Shown here: positions 8,812-17,421 of the stretch, in pieces
How positions within the stretch are numbered: the stretch's first letter is position 1
How the letters are laid out: each line of letters begins with the position of its first letter
From: Streptomyces physcomitrii
GTDB lineage: Bacteria > Actinomycetota > Actinomycetes > Streptomycetales > Streptomycetaceae
Length of the DNA: 64,000 bases
Reading direction: 5' to 3'
Assembly (NCBI RefSeq): GCF_012273655.1
Contig: NZ_JAAWWP010000004.1
Location: 1 to 64,000, forward strand
Position numbers and translations under genes: made by a program
The notes under the pieces: generated by a model
What the model was told of the DNA's origin: nothing
Database searches by the model: none
The model's input: the letters and a program-made list of their open reading frames with translations, nothing else

Positions 8812-9364
8812 GGCCTCACCGTACCGGCGCCCGGTGACCGTGCGTATCGGACGTGTGGCGGCCAGGGCCTGCGACCTGCGGCCTAGGCCTCCGGCCCCGG
8901 GAAGGACCCCGGCGGCGCCGTGGAAGGGGGCGGGTCACCGGGGTCGCCGGACAGCCGTGGGCCCGGGACGAGCCCCATCCCGCGATTTCGGGAGAAAAGG
9001 GACGGAAGGTGTCCTGCGGCATCCCGGAATTCCCTCACGGAGCGAATTGCCACCGCAACAAGGAGCGAGAATCGCCGTTCCCGCCTGTGACGCCCGGCAT
9101 AGGATCCAGGTCACGTACGAAGTCGGCTAGTGGAGACAAAAAGGACCGTAAAGCGGCCCCCATGCCCGTTCAAAAGGGACACCTCGGACCCCTGATCCAC
9201 TAAGGCGGTTCGTACGTCACGCCTTTGCCACAAATTTTTGCGACCGCTAAGAATTACCCCGTCGCTCGGCGCTGCGGCTGTCTACCCGCGGCGTTGGTGC
9301 CGGAAACACCTGTCCCCCGCCGGACCGAGAGCGACCTCCGCTATTCGAAGAGGTCACTACTGCC
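8812..9364. promoter_or_regulatory. 553-bp gap: divergent promoters and long leader of the SLT gene
   Basis: No gene seen. A weak promoter match, TTCCCG - 16 bases - TAGGAT (about 9078-9105), points towards the SLT gene and would give a leader of about 255 bases. That leader is unusually A/T-rich for this genome around 9130-9260 (AAAAAGGACCG, ACAAATTTTTGCG) and contains short GC stems such as GGTG-N7-CACC near 9302. Related cell-wall-lytic genes in Streptomyces often carry regulatory leaders; the class here is unidentified. Confidence 0.4.
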
Positions 9365-10120
9365 ATGCGCAAGAACATGACGATTCCCGGTCTACGCAAG
9401 CCGCTCACCCGGACCCACCAGAAGTACGGGGTCGCCGGAGTCGCCGCCCTCGGCGCGGCCGCCCTCGCCCTCTCGCTGGCCCCGAACGACTCCGGGGCCG
9501 AGACCGAGGACGTGTCCGCCGCCCCGGTGGCCGTCACCAGCGCCACCGGCGAGCGGCAGATCAAGGATGTGCACGCCGGCATCACCGACCAGCTGGCGCA
9601 GGCCGACCAGCGGGCCAAGGACGCCGAGGCCAAGCTGAAGGCCGAGCAGGCGGCGAAGGCGAAGAAGGCCGCCGCGGCGAAGGCGAAGGCCGACGCCGAG
9701 GCCAAGGCCGAGGCGAAGAAGAAGGCCGAGGCGAAGGCGAAGGCCGACCGCGAGGCGAAGCCCGCCGCCAACCGCTCGGTCGCGCGCAAGCCGGTCTACG
9801 CGAACAACCTGGACGGCTGGATCCGCGAGGCCCTCGCGGTCATGAAGGAGAAGGGGATCCCCGGCTCCTACGAGGGCATCCACCGCAACATCATCCGCGA
9901 GTCCGCCGGTGACCCCCAGGCCATCAACAACTGGGACATCAACGCCATCAACGGCGTCCCCTCCAAGGGCCTGCTCCAGGTGATCCCGCCGACCTTCCAG
10001 ACGTACCACGTCGAGGGCACCTCCTGGGACATCTACGACCCGGTCGCCAACATCACCGCCGCCTGCAACTACGCGGCCGACCGGTACGGCTCGATGGACA
10101 ACGTGAACAGCGCCTACTGA
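9365..10120 (+). CDS. Secreted transglycosylase-like SLT-domain protein (cell wall lytic enzyme)
   Basis: A 251-residue exported peptidoglycan lytic transglycosylase candidate. The N-terminus has a basic region and a hydrophobic segment (about 22-40) reading as a signal peptide or anchor. A highly charged Ala/Lys/Glu helix follows (about 75-135, repeats such as AKAKADAEAKAEAKK), likely a coiled-coil wall spacer. The C-terminal SLT domain (about 145-251) has the putative catalytic Glu in IIRESAGDPQAINNWD and the motif SKGLLQVIPPTFQTYH. The protein ends soon after the domain. The start is ATG 9365 or ATG 9377. A strong hairpin lies downstream. Confidence 0.92.
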   Translation: MRKNMTIPGLRKPLTRTHQKYGVAGVAALGAAALALSLAPNDSGAETEDVSAAPVAVTSATGERQIKDVHAGITDQLAQADQRAKDAEAKLKAEQAAKAKKAAAAKAKADAEAKAEAKKKAEAKAKADREAKPAANRSVARKPVYANNLDGWIREALAVMKEKGIPGSYEGIHRNIIRESAGDPQAINNWDINAINGVPSKGLLQVIPPTFQTYHVEGTSWDIYDPVANITAACNYAADRYGSMDNVNSAY

Positions 10121-10148
10121 GCCCGGCCGCCGAGGCGGTACACGCATA

Positions 10149-10190
10149 CGCCTCAGGGCGGCACCCCGTGCGGGGTGCCGCCCTGAGGCG
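10149..10190. terminator. Bidirectional terminator hairpin
   Basis: A perfect 19-bp stem (CGCCTCAGGGCGGCACCCC and complement) with the four-base loop GTGC sits between the convergent SLT and FHA-ABC genes. Confidence 0.9.
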
Positions 10191-10223
10191 CGTGGCGTGC
10201 GGGCGGATAGCGGCCCGTACCGG

Positions 10224-12818
10224 CTAGTTGCGCATGACCTCGGGCTCGTGGCGGCGCAGCAGGCGCTGCACGGCGAAGCCGCAGGCGAGGGCGATGACCA
10301 CCATGGCCAGCATGTTGATGGTCCACTGCCCGGCCGAGGCCTCCCACAGCGGGTCGAGGTTGTCCTTGTCGCTGAGGTCCCAGGGCGTCATCACATGCGA
10401 GAGGTCCAGGGTGCTGCCCGCCGCGGCGAGCGCCCAGCGGGAGGGCATCAGCCAGGCCAGCTGCTCCAGGCCGAGCTTGCCGTAGATCTGGAAGAGCGTG
10501 CCGGTGAAGACGAGCTGGACGATCGCGAACATCACCAGCAGCGGCATGGTCTTCTCGGCGGTCTTCACCAGGGCGGAGATCACCAGGCCGAACATCATCG
10601 AGGTGAAGCCGATGGCGATGATCGCCAGGCAGAGCTCGGCGGCCGGCGGCAACAGCAGGCCCTCCTCGGGCAGCTCGCGCACCGAGAAGCCGATCGCGCA
10701 GATGATCACGCCCTGGAAGGCGGTGATCACCCCGAGCACGATCACCTTGGACATCAGATAGGCCGAGCGGGACAGGCCGACGGCGCGTTCGCGCTCGTAG
10801 ATGACCCGTTCCTTGATGAGTTCGCGGACCGAGTTGGCCGCTCCCGAGAAGCACATGCCGACCACCAGGATCATCATGATCATGCCGGCACTGCTGTTGT
10901 ACGTGTCCTTGTCGCCCTTGGTCGGATCCGGCTTGACCAGGCCGTAGTCCGAGGGGATCACCACGCTGACCACGCCGAGGACCACCGGCAGCACCACCAT
11001 CAGGCCGATGAAGCCGGGGTCGGAGGCGATGACCGAGACATAGCGGCGCACCAGGGTCCACAGCTGGGAGCCCCAGGTCTGCTGCTTCTGGGTCCTGACC
11101 TGCTGGGGCTGGATGTAGGCGGGCTGCGGGGGCGCGACCGCGTCGATGTCCGCGGCGTACATCCGGTAGTGCTGCGAACCGCGCCAGCGGCCGGACCAGT
11201 CGTAGTCGCGGTAGTTCTCGAAGGCGGAGAAGACGTCGGCCCAGGTGTCGTAGCCGAAGAAGTTGAGCGCCTCCTCGGGCGGGCCGAAGTAGGCGACGGA
11301 GCCGCCGGGCGCCATGACCAGGAGTTTGTCGCAGATCGCCAGCTCGGCCACCGAGTGGGTGACGACCAGGACGGTGCGGCCGTCGTCGGCGAGGCCGCGG
11401 AGCAGCTGCATGACGTCGCGGTCCATGCCCGGGTCGAGGCCCGAGGTCGGCTCGTCCAGGAAGATCAGGGAGGGCTTGGTCAGCAGCTCCAGGGCGACCG
11501 AGACGCGCTTGCGCTGGCCGCCGGAGAGGGCGGTGACCTTCTTCTCCTTGTGGATGTCGAGCTTCAGCTCGCCGAGCACCTCGTCGATCCGGGCCTCGCG
11601 CTCGGCCTCGGCGGTGTCGCCGGGGAAGCGGAGCTTGGCCGCGTACCGCAGCGCCTTCTGGACGGTCAGCTCCTTGTGCAGGATGTCGTCCTGCGGGACC
11701 AGGCCGATGCGCTGGCGCAGTTCGGCGAACTGCTTGTAGAGGTTGCGGTTGTCGTAGAGGACCTCGCCCTGGTTGGCGGGGCGGTAGCCGGTGAGCGCCT
11801 TGAGCAGGGTCGACTTCCCGGACCCGGACGGGCCGATGACCGCGACCAGGGACTTCTCGGGTACGCCGAAGGAGACGTCCTTGAGGATCTGCTTGCCGCC
11901 GTCGACCGTGACGGTCAGATGGCGGGCCGAGAAGGAGACCTCACCGGTGTCGACGACCTCTTCGAGCTGCCCGCCGACCAGGCGGAAGGTCGAGTGGCCG
12001 ACGCCGACGACGTCGTTCGGGCCGAGCAGGGCGGTGCTCGACTTCGCCATCGGCTGGCCGTTGATGTACGTGCCGTTGTGGGAGCCGAGGTCGCGGATCT
12101 CGAAGCGGCCGTCCGGCGTCGCCGTGAACTCGGCGTGCAGGCGCGAGACCTGGAGGTCGGAGACGACCAGCTCGTTCTCCAGGGCACGGCCGATGCGCAT
12201 CTTGCGGCCGAGGGCGAGCTGGTGGAACGTCGTCGGGCTGCCCTGCGCGGGCGGCCCGCCCTCCGGCCGGCCGGCGCCCTGACCGGGGCCCTGCTGCTGC
12301 GGGACCTGCGGCTGCGCGTGCTGCTGCGGAACCGGGGCCTGCTGCTGGTGCTGCGGCTGCTGCCAGCCCTGCTGCTGCGGGGGTTGCTGGTGCTGCTGCT
12401 GCTGCCAGCCTCCCTGCTGCGGCTGCTGCTGGGGCGGGGCCTGCTGCGGCGCCTGCTGGGCCCAGCCCCCGGCCTGCTGCTGGTAGGCCTGCTGCGGCTG
12501 CGGCTGCTGCTGGGCCTGCTGCGGCGCGGCGGCCCCCGTGGTCAGGCGCGGGCCGTCGTTGGCGTTGCCGAGGTTCACCACGCTGCCGGGGCCGAGCTCC
12601 CACTGCTGCACGCGCTGGCCCTGCACGAAGGTGCCATTGGTGCTGCCGTGGTCCTCCAGGACCCAACTGCGCCCGTTGAAGCTGATCGTGGCGTGCCGCC
12701 ACGAGACCCGCGCGTCGTCCAGCGCGATGTCACCCTGCGGATCGCGGCCGAGGGTGTACGGCCTGGACGGGTCGAGCGTCCAGGTCCTTCCGTTCAATTC
12801 CAGTACGAGTTCCGGCAC
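10224..12818 (-). CDS. FHA-domain ABC exporter (ATPase-permease fusion, Rv1747-like)
   Basis: An 864-residue protein joining regulation and transport. FHA domain 1 (about 1-95) has VSWRHATI and DHGSTNGTFV. A Gln/Pro-rich low-complexity linker (about 100-190) leads to FHA domain 2 (about 200-285) with VSRLHAEF and DLGSHNGTYING. The ABC ATPase (about 300-530) has GPSGSGKST, LSGGQRKRV and LIFLDEPTSGLD. An ABC2-type membrane domain with about six or seven spans fills 610-850. M. tuberculosis Rv1747 has the same plan and its FHA domains bind phosphothreonine; control by Ser/Thr kinases here is an inference from that. Substrate unknown. The start at ATG 12818 opens the first FHA strand. Confidence 0.95.
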   Translation of the reverse strand: MPELVLELNGRTWTLDPSRPYTLGRDPQGDIALDDARVSWRHATISFNGRSWVLEDHGSTNGTFVQGQRVQQWELGPGSVVNLGNANDGPRLTTGAAAPQQAQQQPQPQQAYQQQAGGWAQQAPQQAPPQQQPQQGGWQQQQHQQPPQQQGWQQPQHQQQAPVPQQHAQPQVPQQQGPGQGAGRPEGGPPAQGSPTTFHQLALGRKMRIGRALENELVVSDLQVSRLHAEFTATPDGRFEIRDLGSHNGTYINGQPMAKSSTALLGPNDVVGVGHSTFRLVGGQLEEVVDTGEVSFSARHLTVTVDGGKQILKDVSFGVPEKSLVAVIGPSGSGKSTLLKALTGYRPANQGEVLYDNRNLYKQFAELRQRIGLVPQDDILHKELTVQKALRYAAKLRFPGDTAEAEREARIDEVLGELKLDIHKEKKVTALSGGQRKRVSVALELLTKPSLIFLDEPTSGLDPGMDRDVMQLLRGLADDGRTVLVVTHSVAELAICDKLLVMAPGGSVAYFGPPEEALNFFGYDTWADVFSAFENYRDYDWSGRWRGSQHYRMYAADIDAVAPPQPAYIQPQQVRTQKQQTWGSQLWTLVRRYVSVIASDPGFIGLMVVLPVVLGVVSVVIPSDYGLVKPDPTKGDKDTYNSSAGMIMMILVVGMCFSGAANSVRELIKERVIYERERAVGLSRSAYLMSKVIVLGVITAFQGVIICAIGFSVRELPEEGLLLPPAAELCLAIIAIGFTSMMFGLVISALVKTAEKTMPLLVMFAIVQLVFTGTLFQIYGKLGLEQLAWLMPSRWALAAAGSTLDLSHVMTPWDLSDKDNLDPLWEASAGQWTINMLAMVVIALACGFAVQRLLRRHEPEVMRN

Positions 12819-13384
12819 TCCAGCCCCACTGATTTGTCCCCCGTGATGCCCCCGTCACGGGGAGCCAGGGTTGGCGAACATCGTGGGGAACTATTTCAGG
12901 CTCCGGCCCCTGACCGAAAGCCGGGCCTTGTGAAGACTGCGCACGAAGGTGTCGCGGTTTGACCTCGGCCAGTGCAAAACCACCCCGGTCGGTGGTAAGC
13001 GTCCCCACCGACGGGCGAATTGCCGCTACTTCGGACAAGAGGCGCGAATAGGCGGCAGTTGACGCGCGTCCACCGCTGTCCTTTTCTCCGTGGCCGGTAC
13101 ATCCGGGCGCTTTCGAGGGCCCGGAAGGGCTGGTCGATCGTGACGAGGTCGTGACGTGCGGGGCGCGGCGGGAACGGCGGGCGCGCGCCGGGCGGCGTGA
13201 GCGGCCTCGCGCTCGGCCGCGCTCCGGCTGTTCGGTGAGTGGGGTGCCGGCCGCGTCCGCAAGGCGGGCTCCGGCCATGATCGGGCCGCCCCGGCCCCTC
13301 ACGGGCGGTACCGGTGACCGGCGCTGTCCGGTCCTCGGACCGCCGCCGCGCGCCGTCCCGGGCGGCGGATACGGTGGGAACACC
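12819..13384. promoter_or_regulatory. 566-bp divergent gap between the FHA-ABC gene and serB
   Basis: No gene seen. It must contain promoters for both flanking genes. The only clear structure is an inverted repeat, GTCGGTGG - 9 bases - CCACCGAC (12988-13012), which could be an operator or small hairpin. Just before serB, GATACGGTGGGAACACC offers a TACGGT -10-like element and a weak ribosome site. Confidence 0.35.
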
Positions 13385-14590
13385 ATGAGCGCTTCGCAGA
13401 ATCCCGACGCCCCCACGCTTCTCGTCAAGATCTTCGGCAAGGACCAGCCGGGGCTCACGGCGGGACTGTTCGAGACCCTCGCCGCCTACTCCGTGGACGT
13501 GATCGACCTGGAGCAGGTCGTCACCCGGGGCCGGATGGTCCTGTGCGCCCTGGTCACCCAGCCGCCCACCGGGGCCGAGGGCGATCTGCGGGCCACCGTG
13601 CACCACTGGGCGGAGACCCGCCGGGTCCAGGCCGAGATCATCTCCGGCACCGGCGACAACCGCCCGCGCGGCCTCGGGCGCTCCCATGTCACCGTCCTCG
13701 GGCACCCGCTGACCGCGAAGTCCACCGCCGCCATAACGGCACGCATCAGCGAGAGCGGCGCCAATATCGACCGTATCTTCCGCCTCGCCAAGTACCCGGT
13801 GACCGCGGTGGAGTTCGCGGTCTCCGGCACCGACACAGCCTCCCTGCGCAGCACCCTCGCCCCGGAGGCCGCCGCGCTCGGCGTGGACGTGGCCGTGGTC
13901 TCGGCGGGGCTGCACCGCAGGGCGCAGCGCCTGGTGGTGATGGACGTCGACTCCACCCTCATCCAGGACGAGGTGATCGAGCTCTTCGCCGCGCACGCGG
14001 GCTGCGAGGACAAGGTCGCCGAGGTGACCGCCGCGGCCATGCGCGGCGAGCTGGACTTCGCGGAGTCGCTGCACGCCCGGGTCGCGCTGCTCGCGGGCCT
14101 GGACGCCTCGGTGGTGGACGAGGTGCGCAGCGCGGTGCGGCTCACCCCGGGGGCGCGCACCCTGATCCGTACGCTGAAGCTGCTCGGCTACCAGGTGGGC
14201 GTCGTCTCGGGCGGATTCACCCAGGTCACCGACGCGCTCCAGGAACGCCTCGGCCTCGACTTCGCGCAGGCCAACACCCTGGAGATCGTCGACGGCAAGC
14301 TCACCGGGCGGGTCACCGGGGAGATCGTGGACCGGGCGGGCAAGGCGCGGCTGCTGCGGCGCTTCGCCGAGCAGGCCGGGGTGCCGCTCTCGCAGACGGT
14401 GGCGATCGGCGACGGCGCCAACGACCTGGACATGCTGAACGCCGCCGGGCTCGGGGTCGCCTTCAACGCCAAGCCGGTGGTCCGCGAGGCCGCCCACACC
14501 GCGGTGAACGTCCCCTTCCTGGACACCGTGCTCTATCTCCTCGGGGTCACCCGCGAGGAGGTCGAGGCGGCCGACGCCCACGCCGACTGA
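13385..14590 (+). CDS. serB: Phosphoserine phosphatase SerB (ACT-HAD)
   Basis: Catalyses the last step of serine synthesis, O-phospho-L-serine to L-serine. The 401-residue length fits the long actinobacterial form with N-terminal ACT regulatory modules (about 10-170, beginning LLVKIFGKDQPGLTAGLFE) followed by the HAD phosphatase. HAD motif I is VVMDVDSTLIQDE with the nucleophile and general-acid Asp. Motif II is in GVVSGGFTQVTD, and motif III/IV is Lys in GKARLL plus AIGDGANDLDML. ATG 13385 starts the first ACT strand. A hairpin about 90 bases downstream ends the unit. Confidence 0.95.
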   Translation: MSASQNPDAPTLLVKIFGKDQPGLTAGLFETLAAYSVDVIDLEQVVTRGRMVLCALVTQPPTGAEGDLRATVHHWAETRRVQAEIISGTGDNRPRGLGRSHVTVLGHPLTAKSTAAITARISESGANIDRIFRLAKYPVTAVEFAVSGTDTASLRSTLAPEAAALGVDVAVVSAGLHRRAQRLVVMDVDSTLIQDEVIELFAAHAGCEDKVAEVTAAAMRGELDFAESLHARVALLAGLDASVVDEVRSAVRLTPGARTLIRTLKLLGYQVGVVSGGFTQVTDALQERLGLDFAQANTLEIVDGKLTGRVTGEIVDRAGKARLLRRFAEQAGVPLSQTVAIGDGANDLDMLNAAGLGVAFNAKPVVREAAHTAVNVPFLDTVLYLLGVTREEVEAADAHAD

Positions 14591-14677
14591 GCGGGGCGGG
14601 CCGGCCGGGCGGGGCTCGGCAGCCGGTGCGCCCGGCAGCTACGGGCACCCCGCCCTCGTAAGGATCCGGTACGCGAG

Positions 14678-14711
14678 CGGGCCCGGCGCCGCCTGCGCGG
14701 TGCCGGGCCCG
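14678..14711. terminator. Hairpin terminator between serB and the SixA-like gene
   Basis: A 15-bp inverted repeat (CGGGCCCGGCGCCGC with one mismatch) with loop CTGC separates the two convergent genes. Confidence 0.75.
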
Positions 14712-14740
14712 TGGGTGTTCCGGGCGGGTTGCGGGAGGGG

Positions 14741-15262
14741 TCACTCGCCGCCGGGCGCCCAGTAGTCGACGAGGGTGCCGACGCCGGGTTCGAGGGACTT
14801 CCAGGGGCCGGTGAAGGTGAGCACGGCGTAGGCGGCGGTCGGGAAGCCGCGGGCGGCCATCCGGCTCGCGGCCTCCGGCTCGGACTCCCCGGCGAGGATC
14901 TCGGCGAGGGCCTGCACACCCGGGTTGTGGCCGACGAGGGCGAGGGTGCGCACCTCGTCGGGGGTCTCTTCGAGCAGGGCGATCAGCTGCCCCGGGGAGG
15001 CCTCGTAGACCCGCTCCTCGTAGACCGTCTTCGGGCGGGTGGGCAGTTCGGGGACCATGAGCTTGAAGGTTTCGCGGGTCCGGGTCGCCGTGGAGCAGAC
15101 GACCAGGTCGGGGACGATGTCCGCGTCGGCCAGTTTCCGGCCGGTGACGGGGGCGTCCTTGCGGCCTCGCTCGGCGAGCGGGCGTTCGTGGTCGGAGACC
15201 TGGGGCCAGTCGGCCTTGGCATGCCGGACAAGAACAATCCTGCGGGATTCGGCGTCGCTCAT
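14741..15262 (-). CDS. SixA-like histidine phosphatase
   Basis: A 173-residue member of the histidine phosphatase (phosphoglycerate-mutase-like) superfamily. The catalytic RHG-type motif appears as LVRHAKADWP, as in SixA, with the second His in LVGHNPGVQAL and an Arg/Glu pair in TATRTRETF. SixA of E. coli dephosphorylates histidine phosphotransfer domains; the Streptomyces substrate is not known. ATG 15262 (MSDAESRRIV) is chosen as it starts just before the first strand. The following gene on the same strand encodes a small membrane protein. Confidence 0.9.
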   Translation of the reverse strand: MSDAESRRIVLVRHAKADWPQVSDHERPLAERGRKDAPVTGRKLADADIVPDLVVCSTATRTRETFKLMVPELPTRPKTVYEERVYEASPGQLIALLEETPDEVRTLALVGHNPGVQALAEILAGESEPEAASRMAARGFPTAAYAVLTFTGPWKSLEPGVGTLVDYWAPGGE

Positions 15263-15344
15263 GCACTCCAGCTTCGCACGAAACGCGCCACCGGGCGCTG
15301 GGAGTTGAGCGGCGGCGCCCACCGGGACCTGCCGGGGCGGCGGA

Positions 15345-15554
15345 TCAGGCGCCGCGGCTGGCGACGGCCTCCTGGAGGCGTTCGAGGAGCTGGGTCAGGG
15401 CGGTGCTGCCGCCCGCGGCGTGCGCCTCGGCCGGGTTCAGGAGCAGGAGCAGCAGGGCGCCGAAGGCGACGGCGGGCAGCGCGACGGACCACCAGGGCAG
15501 CTGGATCTCGATACGGTCCTGTCCCTGGTCCCGTGCCGGGGTGTGCGCGGACAT
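15345..15554 (-). CDS. Small single-span membrane protein, unknown function
   Basis: A 69-residue protein with one hydrophobic segment (about 20-42: PWWSVALPAVAFGALLLLL), followed by NPAEAHAAGG and an amphipathic C-terminal helix. Codon bias is coding-like, and the gene lies 82 bases before the SixA-like gene on the same strand. ATG 15554 is preferred over the upstream in-frame start at 15602. I do not recognise a named family. Confidence 0.65.
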   Translation of the reverse strand: MSAHTPARDQGQDRIEIQLPWWSVALPAVAFGALLLLLLNPAEAHAAGGSTALTQLLERLQEAVASRGA

Positions 15555-15760
15555 GACGCCTCCGTGGTCTTCGCTCCTGGTGCGCCGCGTCCTCGCGGGC
15601 ACTCTTCGAAGCTACGGAATCCCGGGGCGGCGTCCCATCCGGTGACCCACCCACTCCACCCTGACCTGGCCCCCCTAGGGGACGGGGGGTTAACCCCACC
15701 ATGGGGGCGGGGAGTTCGGCCTCCGGGGCCGGGGCGGGCGGGCCGCGTCCGGTGCCGGGA

Positions 15761-15877
15761 TCAGGGCGAGGCGAGGGTGGCGATGATGCCGATGACCACG
15801 GTGATGCCGATCATGGCGCCGAAGACGAGCAGCAGCTTCTTCTGGCCGTTCGGGGGATGAGGTTCGAGCACTGGCAT
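15761..15877 (-). CDS. SGM_5486-type transporter-associated small membrane protein (38 aa)
   Basis: A 38-residue frame starting MPVLEPHPPNGQKKLLLVFG, followed by a single hydrophobic helix rich in Ile/Val/Gly and ending in LASP. I recognise it as the very small protein that Streptomyces genomes carry directly after a CynX/NimT-type transporter gene. It starts 76 bases after the MFS stop on the same strand, with GGGGGTGGG upstream. The function is unknown; association with the adjacent transporter is inferred from synteny. Confidence 0.75.
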   Translation of the reverse strand: MPVLEPHPPNGQKKLLLVFGAMIGITVVIGIIATLASP

Positions 15878-15953
15878 ACCGGCAGTGTCCCACCCCCGGC
15901 CGGTGCGCGGGCCCTGGGGTCGGGATCCCGCGCACCCGGCGCCCGGCGCCGCG

Positions 15954-17303
15954 TCAGGCCCGGGCGCGCGCGGCCTCGTCCTCGATGACCCGGGGGCGGC
16001 CCGCGAGCACCCCGACCGCGATCTGCGGCAGCATCAGCGCGCCCATCAGCGCCAGCGGCAGGGACCAGCCGCCGGTGTGCTGGTAGAGCACGCCGACGAG
16101 GAGCGGGCCGGGCAGGGAGATCAGATAGCCGGTGCTCTGCGCGAAGGAGGACAGCTCCGCGACCCCGGCGCTGGTGCGCGCCCGCATGCCGATCATGGTC
16201 AGGGCCAGCGGGAAGGCGCAGTTGGAGGCGCCGAGCAGCACCGCCCAGAGCCAGGCACCGCCCGCGGGGGCCGCCCACAGCCCCAGGTATCCGGTGAGCC
16301 CGCACAGGCCGAGGGCGACCACGATCGGGCCCTGGTGCGGCAGCCGGGAGGCCAGGCGCGGGATGACGAAGGCCAGCGGCACCCCCATCACCATGGTGAC
16401 GGCGAGCAGCAGTCCGGCCCGGCCCGCGGGGACCCCGGCGTCCCGGAAGATCTGCGCCATCCAGCCCATGGTCACGTAGGCGCCGGTGGCCTGGAGCCCG
16501 AAGAAGAGGGCCAGCGCCCAGGCGGTACGGCTGCGGAGCAGACCGAGGCTCTTGCCCGCGGCGGGGGCCTCGGCCGCCCCGGGCGCGGGGGCGGGCGCGG
16601 CCCCGGTGTCCGCGGGGTCGGCGAGGCCCTCGGCCTCCGCACCCGGGGCCGCGTCCCGCCGGAGCCGGGCCAGTGGCAGCCAGGCGACGAGGGCGAGGGC
16701 GGGGAGGGCGGCCCAGGTGGCGAGGCCGCGCTGCCAGTCGCCGCCGAGCGCCTCGGTGAGCGGGACGGTGGCGGCGGCCGCGGAGGCGGTGCCGAAGGCG
16801 AGGGCCATCGAGTACAGGCCGGTCATCGAGCCGACCCGCTCGGGGAACCAGTGCTTGACGATCACCGGCATCAGCACATTGCTGACCGCGATGCCCATCA
16901 GGGCGAGCGCGGTGGCGGCGAGGAAGCCGGGGGTGCCGCCCGCGTAGGGGCGGATGAGCAGGCCCGCGGCGATCGCGGCCATGCCCGCGCAGACCACGAC
17001 AGAGGGGCCGAAGCGCCGGGCCAGCCGGGGCGCCATGATCCCGAAGACGGCGAAGCAGAGCGAGGGCAGCGAGGTGAGCAGCCCGGCGACGGTGCCGCTC
17101 ATGCCGAGCCCGTCGCGGACCTCTTCGAGCAGGGCGCCGAAGCTGGTGATGGCGGGCCTCAGGTTCAGCGCGGCCAGCACGATGCCGGCCATGACCACCC
17201 GCGGCAGCCGGCCGGGCAGGCCCGTGCCGTCCGCTCGCGGGGCGGGCCCGGGGGTGCGGGAGCGGGGTGTCCGGGACTCGGCGGTCGCGTGGTCGGGTGC
17301 CAT
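15954..17303 (-). CDS. MFS transporter, CynX/NimT family
   Basis: A 449-residue major facilitator protein with about twelve hydrophobic segments and a Pro/Ala-rich central loop (around 210-245). The motif LNLRPAITSFGALL in the first helix is typical of the CynX/NimT (cyanate/2-nitroimidazole permease) group, in which many members have unknown substrates. I start at ATG 17303 (MAPDHATAES); ATGs at 17312 and 17315 would place the start against a palindromic operator candidate. The gene faces a FadR-type regulator gene, a common arrangement for local repression. The 38-residue gene follows it. Confidence 0.9.
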   Translation of the reverse strand: MAPDHATAESRTPRSRTPGPAPRADGTGLPGRLPRVVMAGIVLAALNLRPAITSFGALLEEVRDGLGMSGTVAGLLTSLPSLCFAVFGIMAPRLARRFGPSVVVCAGMAAIAAGLLIRPYAGGTPGFLAATALALMGIAVSNVLMPVIVKHWFPERVGSMTGLYSMALAFGTASAAAATVPLTEALGGDWQRGLATWAALPALALVAWLPLARLRRDAAPGAEAEGLADPADTGAAPAPAPGAAEAPAAGKSLGLLRSRTAWALALFFGLQATGAYVTMGWMAQIFRDAGVPAGRAGLLLAVTMVMGVPLAFVIPRLASRLPHQGPIVVALGLCGLTGYLGLWAAPAGGAWLWAVLLGASNCAFPLALTMIGMRARTSAGVAELSSFAQSTGYLISLPGPLLVGVLYQHTGGWSLPLALMGALMLPQIAVGVLAGRPRVIEDEAARARA

Positions 17304-17317
17304 GTCGCCCATCATAG

Positions 17318-17332
17318 AATCATGGGATGATT
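17318..17332. promoter_or_regulatory. Candidate operator palindrome for the GntR/FadR regulator
   Basis: AATCAT-GGG-ATGATT is a perfect 15-bp palindrome, A/T-rich against the local background. It lies in the divergent gap 15 bases upstream of the chosen MFS start and 90 bases from the regulator gene. Size and symmetry suit a FadR-type dimer. Assignment is by position only. Confidence 0.5.
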
Positions 17333-17421
17333 GGTTGTCCAGGCATTTACAGTGAGTTCACACACGTACGAAACGTCCGTGCGGCACACTGTCCGCCACG
17401 CCGACCGCCCGAAGGACCGAC

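Noticed and set aside
9105..9364. ydaO (c-di-AMP) riboswitch upstream of the SLT gene
   Set aside because: The blocks I know for that class (GGGGGACC, GGGGTGAATC, CGTCAGCTAACC) are not present. Only a generic leader is supported.
10197..12962. 921-residue plus-strand frame opposite the FHA-ABC gene
   Set aside because: It is the antisense shadow of a clear ABC exporter; its translation is His/Asp/Leu-rich with no motifs.
15690..15935. 81-residue minus-strand His/Arg/Pro-rich ORF
   Set aside because: It is an out-of-frame shadow of the 38-residue transporter-associated protein gene.
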